From Timema cristinae (lineage: Eukaryota > Arthropoda > Insecta > Phasmatodea > Timematidae): 64,000 nucleotides of DNA. The notes under the pieces were generated by a model. It was not told where the DNA came from. It ran no database searches and was given only the letters and a program-made list of their open reading frames with translations. Shown here in pieces: positions 23,118 to 34,114 of this stretch; within the stretch, counting starts at the first letter, position 1; each line of letters starts with the position of its first letter. The stretch lies in NCBI GenBank assembly GCA_039000515.1, contig JBCFYV010011164.1:49483069-49547068 (forward strand), read 5' to 3'. Position numbers and translations under genes: made by a program.

Positions 23118-23720
23118 CATGAAGCCATGATATACAAACATTGAAGCTAATGTCTTTGTGTGTGTGTGTGTGTGTATGTGTATATGTGTATATATGTGTA
23201 TCAGGAACATGAAGCTATGATATACAAACATTGAAGCTAATGTCTTTGTGTGTGTGTGTGTATGTGTGTATGTGTATATGTGTATTTGTGTATATGTGTA
23301 TATGTATGTATGTGTATATGTGTGTATATGTGTGTGTATATGTGTGTGTATGTGTGTATATGTATGTGTGTATGTGTGTATATGTATGTATGTATGTATG
23401 TGTATATGTGTGTATATGTGTGTGTATATGTGTGTATATGTATGTATGTATGTATGTGTATATGTGTGTATATGTGTGTGTATGTGTGTATATGTATGTA
23501 TGTATGTATGTGTATATGTGTGTATATGTGTGTATATGTATGTATGTATGTATGTGTATATGTGGGTATATGTGTGTATATGTGTGTATATGAGTGTATG
23601 TGTGTGTATATGTGTATATGTGTGTATATGTGTATATGTGTGTATATGTGTATCAGGAACATGAAGCTATGATATACAAACATTGAAGCTAATGTCTTTG
23701 TGTGTATGTGTTTTTTTACA
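23118..23720. repeat. Composite TG/TA microsatellite with triplicated flank
   Basis: A (TGTA/TG)n array with higher-order pattern fills 23249-23651. A unit of about 45 bp (catgatatacaaacattgaa then gctaatgtctttg) occurs three times, at about 23119-23157, 23205-23248 and 23655-23701, each followed by TG repeats. The long open frames on both strands here are repeats of Tyr/Val/Cys/Met or Thr/His/Ile and are not genes. Confidence 0.93.
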
Positions 23721-23721
23721 T

Positions 23722-24965
23722 TTAATTCTTATACGGTGCTAATTACGCTAATGGATTAGGAATTGGGAAGGTTGAATTAGAGTAAGTGAACCCGAGGGTT
23801 GAACCCGGATCGTTAACGTAGAAGTCCATCCCTTGCCCTACATGGATGAGTAGGGTTCTATGTATCATCATTCCTGCATGATGCGAGTGTACATATTCTC
23901 CGTACCCATACCGTCCCAAATATGACTTTCAAAGGTAAAACCAGAAATGGATTCAATAATCGGTTTTTTACTCATTGTGAATATTTCACTAACAGTTCAA
24001 TTAGCTTAACCAACAACCCCTTACTTAAACTATAAATTATTGCAATCATTGAACATAAGCTTCACTTGTCTTTTATTGAAAGTAAAAAACAATTTTTTAC
24101 TAAGCAAATTAAAAAAAAGGTTTAAACACTTTCACAATTTTTTTTCTCTCTGAGAGGAGAGTTCTGGTATAGCTCTCCCTCGCTTATATGCTCGAACAGT
24201 TTTTTTCTAGGAATGGACCAGGGGGGAGCGTTATACACACAGATGGTTAGGATGTGAGGGGGAGCGGATGGCAACCTCGGTCAACCCACGAGCTGAACCA
24301 AATAATGGATTATAATATGTTAGAGTTTATAGCTCCAGAAATAAGGATTTTAGAAGTGCATGACGAGAGCGTAAAATCATTCAGAGTGCTAATTAGGAAT
24401 TGGGAAGGCTGAATTAGGAATCCGCATATGCTTGGAGGGAGAGTGGAAAACCAACCGCCAGTTCATCTGACCGAGATTCGAACCTCGATCACCCATCCTC
24501 ATCAGTCAAAAAACAAACACATCATCTTTCAACAATATGTTCGAAAAAAGTTTTTATCCGAATGTACCATCATTTGCGCATGATGAGAGAGTGTAAAATA
24601 ATTCAGAGTACAAATTGGGGATTGGGTAGGGGAACCAGCATTTGCTTGGAGGGAAAGTGGAAAAACCACACCTCGTTTATCCTGACCGAGATTTGAACCT
24701 CGATCACCCCGTTTTTATTCTTATACGAATTTTGAATATAATGTAACATGAAGTGGAATGTACAGTATGGAATTGAACTGCATTATCTAATTTGAAAACA
24801 AAAAATTTAGGTTTTGAATTCCTGAAATGGGGATGAATAAGATTTAATTTTAAAGTACGTACGCCCGTATTAGCTTAGAGAAAGCGAACCCGCATTTGCT
24901 TGGAGGGAGAGTGGAAAACCAACCCTCAGTTCACCTGACCAAGATTCGAACCTCGATCTCCCCGT
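23722..24965 (-). repeat. Cluster of SINE-B fragments
   Basis: Four partial minus-strand SINE-B copies sit at about 23722-23850, 24375-24500, 24592-24708 and 24858-24962. They share gcttggagggagagtggaaa, an accaaccctcagttcacctg-type phrase and a B box reading as gattcgaacctcgatc. The intervening sequence repeats a ttcatatacgaattttgaat phrase (near 24725 and 24975), suggesting segmental duplication of about 240 bp. All lie in the intron of the 22804-25341 unit. Confidence 0.75.
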
Positions 24966-25043
24966 TTTAATTCATATACGAATTTTGAATATATAAGACA
25001 GATAGAATGATATACACATACACAAATTTGAACGTTCACTTAC

Positions 25044-25341
25044 CTTCGAAACTTAAGATGGCTGTCTTGCTATTCTTGGAGATGCCTTTGTATACAAGCA
25101 GTAAGCCCGCTTTGGAAATGTCTTCCAGCTGCCCGTCGCTGAGTAATGAGAACCTGTTAGGTAACCACACGTTATATTTACCCTCCAGCAAGGTGAGAAC
25201 TCTACGGCCATAACGGGTTGTTAATGCTTTTATATTCGTGATATAATATCCATGACCGATCTCTAAATCTGTTAACTTCCTTGACACTATCTCGCTCGAA
25301 CCGATTGTAGTCAAAAGAGCAGTCACGTATTCACTAGACAT
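25044..25341 (-). CDS. Unrecognised gene, first coding exon (99 codons)
   Basis: ATG at 25341; donor GAAG/GTAAGTGAAC at 25044/25043 is a near-perfect consensus, ending in phase 1. The protein has LTDLEIGHGYYITNIKAL, then TTRYGRRVLTLLEGKYNVWL and PNRFSLLSDGQLEDISKAGL, then LLVYKGISKNS. A short basic beta-strand pattern (YxI, then TKYGxRV, then FLPxRF-like) recalls small arthropod proteins of unknown function that I suspect are OB-fold-like. This is inference from pattern, not a database match. It joins the 23077 exon to give a 115-residue product. The TATA box and initiator upstream support the start. Confidence 0.7.
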
Positions 25342-25370
25342 TGTTGTTAATCTTTAGAATGTAGATGATG

Positions 25371-25407
25371 ACTAATGATTTCATCTTGAGGGTTAACTCA
25401 ATATATA
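25371..25407 (-). promoter_or_regulatory. TATA box and initiator of the 25341 gene
   Basis: On the minus strand TATATATT lies at 25407-25400. An arthropod-type initiator TCATTAGT lies at 25378-25371, with its A (25376) 31 bases from the first T of the TATA box, the canonical spacing. This predicts a 35-base leader before the ATG at 25341. GC boxes (ccccgccc at about 25493, and a diverged ggcgtggc at about 25447) lie about 45-90 bp further upstream. Confidence 0.6.
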
Positions 25408-25409
25408 GG

Positions 25410-26047
25410 AATAAGTGAAGATTACATACAACCCCCTCTACAGGAGGCGTGGCAAGAAGAGGTTCCAAGCTGCAGGAGAAACTCTTAGCCCCGCCCACTA
25501 CAGGGTGTGAGTCTACAGTTCATACTTCACTGAAAAAAGATTTTTTCTCGTCCTCGAGTTCTAAAAACCTCCCGTCAGGAGACCCATTTACCAACACGAT
25601 TAGACTAATTTCTTAAGCGCTCACTCGAAGATATTCTTTTTTAAATTCCCATAGCCCACTCACGTTATAAAATGAAAACACTGGCAAGTCTGAAAGCTTC
25701 CCCCACACGGATGGAAGCAAAACAGATGTTCACATCTGGAGCTCTCACAGCTAGCGAGTTCAAGGGTGGAAGCTATGACTGAGGAAGAAATCTATCATGT
25801 GCCACATATCCCTCTTACCCTCAAACTTTTCTGAGAAAACTCGGAAGATGTAAGCTAGTCCTTTTTCAAGATTACCCACCCCCTCATCCTCGCGCGAACC
25901 GTCGACTCACGGGAACCATCCCCCTCACCATGTCGGCGCGCCCCCCTCGTCATCATCAGGATACTCCCCCACCACATTTCTCCTCACTGCCCTGAAACAT
26001 GATGCATGTATAAGGGGTACCTACATACATTTCTCCTCTCTGCCTCA

Positions 26048-26078
<31 letters not shown>

Positions 26079-26440
26079 TAGGGCGAGAGCTCGAACATAC
26101 CTCACATGTATAAGGTGCGGGAGGGGAGGGGAAGGGGTGGGGGTACACACATACACATGCTCATATTTCCCATCCGTGCCCTCATATAGGATCCTTACCT
26201 ACTAAATGACCCCCAAATGTGGCTAAGATGTTGTAGATAGCTATGAATGAGGGAATAATAAATAATATTTGTCACAAATTCAGGCATTCCTGAGAATATT
26301 CGTAATACTCCTATTGGTGATAGTATTTTCAATTGAACATAGTTTACATGTTTCACTTAGATCCATAATTATGTAGTCCTAAATATTTGATACGATTGCT
26401 TTTAGAATGATAGGTTTATTAAAACACATTTATGGTGACA
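25410..26440. other. GC-richer upstream region, no gene seen
   Basis: It contains the imperfect inverted pair ctacaggaggcgtggc (25440-25455) and gccccgcccactacag (25490-25505), a CpG-rich block at 25880-25950, and a (GA)n tract at about 26049-26083. Open frames here are short and proline/serine-rich with no motif. Confidence 0.5.
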
Positions 26441-26512
26441 AGAATAGTATGTAGTGGTTTTTATCCCTATTAACTGTCAATTTGTGATTATAAAATATTC
26501 TTTTAGAGTCAT

Positions 26513-27030
26513 CTAGTCCTCTTGCATATGCATCATAGTGTGTTGTATGTTTCCACAAGTTTTGTAAAGTATTACTGTGACATCATAATAAAGTTTGGTT
26601 AAACCATTTAGTTGAAATTCACCAAAATCATCAACGTAGATTAGGAAGAGAATAGGCCCAGAAATACTACCTTGGGACATGCTGGTATTTATATTTTTCG
26701 AACTATTTACTCTTAAATACTTGTTTGCCAAATAGTTCTTCAGAAGTGATACCTTCAACATCATCATACTATAACCTATTCATGAGTATTGTATGATCAA
26801 CAGTCTCAAATTCTTTACAGAGCTCAGTAAAATATAGAAATAATATATTATTTCCCTTTTGTATTTAATTAACTTACAAAAAACATTGCAGCCTTAACCG
26901 TGTTGGAAGAAGTTTTAAATTCATATTGGTGTTCATAGAATATATTTTTAGTTTCATAGTAGTTCATTAGCTTAATTTATTAAAATAGATATTAAGTACT
27001 GAGCTAGGGCGGTAGTTGTTAACTTTTTTC
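26513..27030 (-). pseudogene. Non-LTR retrotransposon reverse transcriptase fragment (jockey/CR1-like)
   Basis: Reading the minus strand from 27030, successive frames give NNYRPSSVL-like, ILYEHQYEFK-like, then KEFETVDHTIL (fingers/palm), NYLANKYLRVNSS, MSQGSISGPILFLIYVDDF and LNGLTKLYYDVTVILY. These match the NYRPISLLS, FDTVDHxIL, VPQGSILGPLLFLIYxNDL and LYADDT blocks of non-LTR reverse transcriptases. The YADD catalytic centre is changed to YYDV. Frameshifts and stops are present, and no endonuclease is seen. Confidence 0.82.
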
Positions 27031-28150
27031 TGTATCCATTTAAAAAATCTGGATTATCCTAGCCATTTTCAATGCATATGGCTGTATATCAAATGTGAGC
27101 TGCAACTGCCTAACAGCAGATTAATATTCAGATAGGAACAGAATAATATGTATTATTGCTTTAATGTGTTTAAAAAAAACAATAATTCCTAGATTAAAAT
27201 ACTTAGCGTATTAATCAGGAAAAAGGTTGCATAGCTACTGGTTACTGGAAAGTCGTTACTTAGGAACTGTTTTTACATTTACATATCTCGTAAATGGATA
27301 CATATAAGGCAGCGTTGTTCTTGCTAACTTACAATTAAGATTTTAAACTTGCTTTCATTATAGTTAAGTTTTATGAAAGTACTATAATGTAAGCACCTAT
27401 CATTATTTGGATTGTTAATTAATGTATCACGTGTTGCACAAAACTTAATAAAGTCGTGTGGGGAGAATGGCTGACTCAGCATTGAATACAAATAGTCCGC
27501 GAGGTAAATAGTTCCCTTGTTTTTAAACAAGAAGCCAAATTGTATAACAGTATCAACAAAGACTTGCATGCTGTCTTAAACGTAATAGAGAAGGGGGGCC
27601 CTAGAACCGAGTATAAGAGACATAGCCTTTTGTGTTTTCGATTGTTGAAAGAGAGGTAGGGGATAAGAGCGACATGAGTCCTCATTTAGGGAACAGCAAA
27701 TTTCTACTACCTCATCCACAGCGCCACACCCTTGGAGGAGTCCCTGCTCATATCCGGGCTGTGGTGAGCGAGCTGGGGGCGAGGGTTAGAATGACAGAGA
27801 TAAGGTAGACAAAGGGTTCCGAGGCAAGGACTTGAGTAGCACAACACATATTACAGCTAGACGTGGTAGATGACATTTCGAGTAGAGCACAGCTACTCTT
27901 CTGAGTATCATTCAAGGACTGTTAGAACAATGGCGATCCACCCCGTATAACTCTCCTTCATCAGTTTCTCAAGATCCCTAGTACTATTGACCAGGCCTCA
28001 CGTTATATTAGGTTATATTATATTAAACCACCTTAAACGAATTCAGCTTATTGTTTCTACCCTTACCTCCTCCGTTATCTCATCTTGACAAGTCGGCCCA
28101 TGGGAGAGAGGGGTGCAACCCAAAGTTATATATGTATGTGTGTGTGTGTG

Positions 28151-28685
28151 TATGTTGGTTGCAAAGCCCAAAAAACGGCCAATGAACTGATTTTTTTTTC
28201 TCTATACTAGGCTTGGACGTTTTAAAATTACCAAAGCCCAAAGTTCTATTGAATTTCATGCTTTTTCCGTCCCCAAACAGTCAAACCACGGATTGTGCAA
28301 TTACTAAACGACCCAAGCTTGAAATAACAGTTTAGTTCGTTTCTTGCCAGACTGAGTAGGTGGCGCGCGCCCAATTTTGAGCAACCACATGAATTCAAGA
28401 AAGCAAGTGGATCTCATTGATATGCAAACAGAACCGGACAGAGATTACAAATTTATATTAAGTTATCAAGTCCATCTGACCAAATTTGTTTTTTGAAGCC
28501 TAACCTAACGACTGTATTTTCAACTTTGGTCATTTGGTAATTGCACACTCCTGGGTTTGGCTGTTTGGAGGACAAAGTCCAAAACTGAATAGAACTTCAG
28601 GATTTGATCTTTTAAAACGTCTAATCCTAGGGTTAAGCAAAAAAAATCCGTCCATTAGCTTTTTAGGGCTTTGCGTCCAACATAT
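28151..28685. mobile_element. Fold-back MITE with about 190-bp inverted repeats (copy 1)
   Basis: The left arm starts TATGTTGGTTGCAAAGCCC. The right arm, reversed, starts TATGTTGGACGCAAAGCCC. The arms pair imperfectly for about 190 bp (28151-28345 with about 28500-28685), including a gttttaaaa block and a gtgcaattac block. The loop is about 150 bp. There is no coding capacity. The same element lies at about 35547-36081 in the duplicated copy. Confidence 0.85.
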
Positions 28686-28981
28686 ACATGTTACGGGTAG
28701 TGCGCGAATTTTGGATAATGTCAAGATTAGCTGGGATATGTCAGCATTAGCCAGATGTAGTAGATAAAGTCAGAAATAGAAAGTAATTTATCTAATTTAT
28801 AGCACTATCCGGATAATATCGACATTAGCCAGCAATACTTGGATAACGTGGAATAATATTTGTAAAACTAAGGACGGTTTAATAAGAATTTTATTTTGAA
28901 ACAATATTTCCAAATTGAACAATAAATTGGATCATAACAGTGCACTAACATTCAAAATGCCTCATTTTAAGCTTAATTTCC

Positions 28982-29096
28982 ACTAACCTAACCTAACCAA
29001 GCTCAACATGGCCTAACTTAAAATAATCTAACATAGCCTAAGCTCACCTAACCTAATCTAAGTTAACCTAGCCTAACATAATTAACCTAGCCTCAA
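28982..29096. repeat. Degenerate TTAGG-like (CCTAA) interstitial tract
   Basis: Repeats of ctaacctaacc decay into cctaacttaaaataatctaa and gcctaagctcacc-type variants. The reverse strand reads GGTTAGGTTAG, the pentamer of insect telomeres. It is repeated at about 36379-36492 in the duplicate copy. Confidence 0.7.
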
Positions 29097-29339
29097 ACAT
29101 AGAAATTGCCACTGTCAAACTATCTAAGTGCAGGTAGATAGTGCCAATATTTATCTGGATACACTTCGAAAAACTTTATTCAATCACCTCTCACTCAACA
29201 TTTACTCAATAATATTGACTTTATCTGGGTTTGGACTTTACCCGTGGCATATATAATTGAATGGAATACACTTCCTCCTAGTTATTGAATAGTCTTTTAC
29301 ATTTACTTAGGTTAAAGCTTTAAGAAAATATTTTATAGA

Positions 29340-31123
29340 CCTACTTTTAAGGATTTTTTTCTGATACGCATAACATAGCTTACCACCAACGTATTGAAAT
29401 ATATCCAGCAGCGCGTCTCGCCAAGCACGCTATGTTTCACAATGAAATCCATTAAAGATTTCAACTTTTGTTTTAAGACTCTTGCCGTAATGTCATGGCG
29501 ATCAATGGGTGATTGAGCAGGGAATAGCTCAAGTTTGATTTCTACCCACTGTGGATTGCACGTGAATGTGATAAATAAATCTGCTGTGCCATAATGACGA
29601 ACATACAACATTGCATCTTGAGCAAATTCATGAATATGTCGAGGACTTCCGATGTATGTTGCGGGAAGAATTGTTATCCGACTGACATTCTCTGCATTTC
29701 CATCAGTATTAATCGTATCTGAAGGTGAATATACTCTTCAGAACGGAGTTTGGTCTGGTTCAACCTGATGAATGTCAATAGCTCTATTTTAATTTTAACA
29801 TACATATCAACAGCATATTGGTGTAATCATCACCGACACTTCAAGATGTGATTGTCTTCATTTTCACGAACCATCAGGCGGTATGAATAATAGTTCATTG
29901 AACTGACTTTTTTTGTTGGTTTTGGCACCTATAAATAAATTATTATTTTAATGAAAGTGATTGAACTTGCATATAATACATAATTATAGTAGCTGATACA
30001 AAATCTCCATTGCTAAACAAAAATTTGAATTTACTGTAAGGGAATTTATCATCTTGATTGAAAAGTGATAACATCTTCACCTTGCCAAAATATGATGGGA
30101 TATTGTAGCGCATCATATGAGAGGTGTGTTTCATACACACGCTGTAACTGATCTTTCCGGCCATGTTAAACAATATCACGGGCTTCCAAATTTTTTCCAA
30201 CTATTACAATCGCAAATTCATCAATTGTTGGTGCATTGAAACGTCTTGCATTTTGGCCCACAGGTGTTTTATCAGCTCTGATTACAATTTTGTGATTATC
30301 ATATGGCATGAGGTCCATTGCAGTTTCGAACAATGTAATCAACTGATTGTGTTAATGAATGAATTTTAGTAATTCTTCTACAATATACCTCTTCACTGAA
30401 CTGTTATGTCCCAACGCAGATCAATTTCTTGTGTTGAATTGCCCATGAAATAAATTTGCAGGTATTTGTAGTCGCCATCTGACACCGGCAACAGTGAACC
30501 TGCTCAGTGATATATTTGGCCTTGTATCTGTGAATTAAAAAGACAGGTTTATTACTTTTGTTACAAAAACTATAAAATAAAATAAACAAAGCAAAACAGG
30601 GGATAAGTCTGTTTGTTATATATTACCTTGAAAGTTGGCATAAAATTGTCCCGAACTACATTTGTTGCCCCAAATGAAGTCATTTGGAAACAGTTGTTAT
30701 ATTTTTGAATATTAGTAAGGATATGTATGGAATCCGTTCCTGTTCCTGAAACCAATGAGTACAATGGCTCTGGTGGTGGAACCAATGGCACTAATTTCAC
30801 TTTGCCATTTGTGCAACACAATCCAACGGCTTCATTTTTGTATTTCAATGCCTTACAATGTGAGCAAACTGAGTTCATAGATCCAATAGAAACGCATTGG
30901 TAGGCACTGTAGTCAATTTGAAACATCGTAACTGAAAGCAGCTCGTTTCAACCTGCAAGATTATTAGCTGAATGACGTGCTGCGCGGTTTGTGATATCCG
31001 AATCCTTTCAATTTCATTTCGCTCTTCACGTTGCTGTGCAGTCGATTAGAAGGAAAATTAGCTTGTTTCTAGCATTTAGAGCTCTTCGACCCAAATTCTC
31101 CGCCCGCGTCTTATAGGTGGCAT
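29340..31123 (-). pseudogene. Helitron Rep/helicase gene, 5' half only (copy 1)
   Basis: Minus-strand blocks from an ATG at 31123 follow the common arthropod Helitron protein. They are MPPIRRGRSNLGRR; a CxxC cluster (SVCSHCKALKYKNEAVGLCC); PPPEPLYSLVSGTGTDSIH; YNNCFQMTSFGATNVVRDNF; after a 99-bp intron (30528-30626, donor GTAATA, acceptor ttcacag), IQGQIYH-like and YLQIYFMGN; IRADKTPVGQNARRFNAPTI; QYPIIFWQGED; MNYYSYRLMVRENEDNHIL; then GRITILPATYIGSPRHIHEF and HYGTADLFITFTCNPQW. This covers the N-terminal zinc-finger region and Helitron_like_N domain. The Rep HUH end and the Pif1-type helicase are absent. Several stops and frame breaks make it non-functional. Confidence 0.9.
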
Positions 31124-32640
31124 GAGTCTTGAACTGAGTATAAATGGAAACACACACAAAATAAACCAATCAACCAAAGATAAATCGAGGCACTTGTTTT
31201 CGATTGAGAAGCGAAGAATTAAAAACAACCAACAAAACAACAACCACGCACTAATTGAGAATCTACTGAAAAACTGTCAAAGTAAAACTGTATATCGTAT
31301 AAAGAGAAAGTGTCAAATCTATGGATGCATTTAAGTCATTTATATTAATTTTAAGGTTACGTTCATAATTATAAAGTTACTGATGTTTTTTCTTTATATT
31401 ATGGTTCGATATTCTTTTGTTTTATTTGAATAAAACTAAACAGTAAGTAAATGAATCGAAAATCAATTTTAGTATGTCTGAGATCGATTCACTTAATCGA
31501 TTCATTGCTCAATTGATCTTTACGACCCCGAAAAATCGATTTTCGATTAATCTATTTCAGATCGCCATCCTTAGAATTGACAGCTAGGAACAGTTTGAAT
31601 GGGAAAAAGAAAAATGTGGTTTTTACTTTTTCAGTGCAATTTTTCCAATTTTCCTCTTCATAAGAACTTTCCTTGGAATTCAACGAATATTAGGGGGGGA
31701 AAATCAGCCTAATTTGTCCAGCTGTTCTCGAGTTTTGCGCTTAGCAACACATTTAGCCATTTATTTTTATTTATATAGATTAACTATATGTGAAATAAGA
31801 TCACATTAAAATTTTAACTAATCTGACATATTACTAGTGAAAATATGAAAATGATGAGTTTTCATTATTTTTCAGAGCTCTGACAGTGAAATACAATTTA
31901 TTTAGAAATGACAGTCTGGACACGCGAAGTGAATCCAAATGGATTAACAAGAATGATAAACGAACGAATCAAATGTCAATGCAACCAGGAAAATGTATAT
32001 TTAACAATTATATACCAACACTTAACAAATTAGCTGAAAAACATTGCCGCTATAATTTAATGGTATTGCCGATGTTACGGTTTTAAAATTTCGTTATGAA
32101 ATTAAAAACAATAATATACGAAAGTATAAACATTACATTGTATGTTGACAATGAAATCTTGACTTGTAAACAGCAGTTTCAACTGTTTGTATACATTATT
32201 AGGTCGATATTATTCCCATGAAACGGTCGCCACGGCCGCCTGGTAAGAATATCAATATGAGATGAGGTGAGTTTCGAGTGCTTTATTGGCAGTTGTGACG
32301 AGGGGGACGGGATTAGTCAGATAGTGGCTGAGTGATTGCCAACGTCTCTTATCACGTGCGATGATAATGTATTTTATTTTTGTTTTTATTTAAAAATAAA
32401 GAACACCTGTTCGATTTCACGAGAGCTTTTAGTTTGGCCTTTGATAGCTACCGTTTCGGAGGCGGGGTGAGTCTCTAACGACCTACAATTTTGTCATTGT
32501 GTTTGATAAATAGCTTTAATGAATTTACTAGGATAAATTACTATAATCCCTGTATAAAAACTATACTTGATTTACTAAAATTGTTCTATGAAGTTTAAAA
32601 CTTTAATTAATATGTTAGAATTGTTGGTAAGAACACTATT
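31124..32640. other. Helitron 5' flank and unassigned sequence (copy 1)
   Basis: No gene is recognised. A 66-residue open frame at 31886-32086 has no motif, and its identical duplicate is at 39299-39499. A run of TCGATT-type short inverted repeats (gattcacttaatcgattc, aaaaatcgattttcgatt) lies at 31480-31565. A GC-richer stretch is near 32220-32350. Confidence 0.5.
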
Positions 32641-32900
32641 ATAACCCGCTTCGGTGAACGCATGGTCTAAAGCGCTACTCTCACAGTAGACAAGACTACC
32701 GATGACGGAGAGATTGAGGTTTGAATCTCGGTTGGGTGTACTGAGGGGTGTTGTTACTAAATGGTTTTCCACCCTGTCTCCACGCAAATGCCGGTATACT
32801 TAATCTAAATATAACCTTCAAAATCCCTAAAACAACCAGTGTAGTTGGGGTACATAAACGTTTTAATCTGAACAGGTAGTAAGACGCGGTGATATTTTAA
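32640..32900 (+). repeat. SINE-B, near full length (copy 1)
   Basis: The head is ACCCGCTTCGGTGAACGCA, with A box TGGTCTAAAGCG and B box GGTTTGAATCTC. The body includes gtgtactgaggggtgttg and tttccaccctgtctccacg. The tail is aacaggtagtaagacgcggtg. It is the same insertion as 40043-40306. Confidence 0.85.
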
Positions 32901-33683
32901 AAAGATTAATATAAAATAAATATACAATAATAAAAAAATATTTTTTTTAAAGATATAAAATTGTTTATGTAACGAAAACTGTTAAAAATTTTTAAAAACT
33001 TTTAAACGTTGAAGTCAAAAAAAGGGTTAAAAAAAACCCGATATTTTTAAAAAAAGGGGGAAAAAAAATTCTGTCACAAAAAAAATACTTATACTACAAC
33101 AAAAAACCGACAAAAAACATAGACATAGCCAAAATCACTTTAAAAGATCTTAGAGGGGGGGTTATAGGATTAATCAAAGATTACATTATTAGGTATAAAG
33201 TGTGTAACAAAGGGGAACGCATTTGATTTGTTTTTTTCAAACGTGTCCTTTAAATTTAAACCCTAATTTATATTGATATAAAATTGCTGGTACTTAAAGC
33301 ACCCTTGATCAGGTGAGTCCCAAATGTTCTAATAGTAAAGCCTTTCTGTGGAGGTTTGGGGGTGATGGTGATACTGAATATAAAAGGGTTTTTTAAACCC
33401 GCATTTGATTTTAAACCTAGCTTAAGCCTAACTAACCAAACTCTGGTTTGCCTTTTGGGAAAAATTTCCCGTTTTGGGGAAAAATTTCCCAAGGTAACAG
33501 CTGGGAAAATTTAAATCTGAACCCCCAGGTGCACTGACTACAAAACCACAGGGTCGGTTTTTTAAACCTTCACAACTTTTACAACAGAAAAATTCTTGTG
33601 ACAGTGTAACATATTTGTAGATTTCCACTTCTGTCTTTTTTAAAAAATCGCTAAGTACTGTAGTCCAATTTAAATTTCTACGA

Positions 33684-33980
33684 CAGGTGGGGCCCGGCGG
33701 TCTAAGAGTAAGGTGTCAGACTTCTGTGCTGGGGATCCCGGGGTTTTAATCCCCGGTCCCGGCAACAGATATATCTGATTGTCAAAAAACCCCTTTCCCT
33801 TTACCCTGGACCGGTTTAAAACCCTTTGGGAATTTTGGGGAAACCAGGCCCCCCCTGGTTCGGATCCCCCGTTAAATGTAGGGGCCCCCATTTCATTCAC
33901 AATCACCCTACCATTACACATTAGCGTAAGTGCGTATGTCCGAACGGGTTGTAAGAAAGGGTGCTAATAAAAATAATTAG
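33684..33980 (+). repeat. SINE-A in corrupted consensus (copy 1)
   Basis: This is the same insertion as 41069-41350 but with swollen homopolymers (for example ggggcccggcggtctaagag) and altered bases. The open frames over it are artefacts. Confidence 0.8.
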
Positions 33981-34014
33981 TATCAGGGTACTAACTTCCC
34001 GGGTTAAACCCCGA

Positions 34015-34114
34015 NNNNNNNNNNNNNNNNNNNNNNNNNNNNNNNNNNNNNNNNNNNNNNNNNNNNNNNNNNNNNNNNNNNNNNNNNNNNNNNNNNNNNN
34101 NNNNNNNNNNNNNN
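34015..34114. other. Assembly gap, 100 N
   Basis: There are exactly 100 unknown bases, a conventional placeholder of unspecified length. The sequences on both sides are ends of the same 7.3-kb locus, so the gap probably corresponds to no missing sequence. Confidence 0.99.

Larger units (their letters stand above)
26723..34014. repeat. Copy 1 of a 7.3-kb assembly duplication
   Basis: This block is collinear and near-identical with 34115-41380, from tttgccaaatagttcttcag to the last bases before the N gap. Differences are mostly single-base indels in homopolymers; net length differs by about 25 bp. From about 32930 to 34014 this copy is visibly corrupted, with swollen homopolymers and smoothed bases, while copy 2 is clean. 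Confidence 0.95.

Noticed and set aside
23231..23683. Tyr/Val/Cys/Met and Thr/His/Ile-rich ORFs on both strands
   Set aside because: Direct translation of a TG/TA microsatellite.
31886..32086. 66-codon ORF found identically twice
   Set aside because: The second copy (39299-39499) is the assembly duplicate, so identity is not evidence of selection; no motif.
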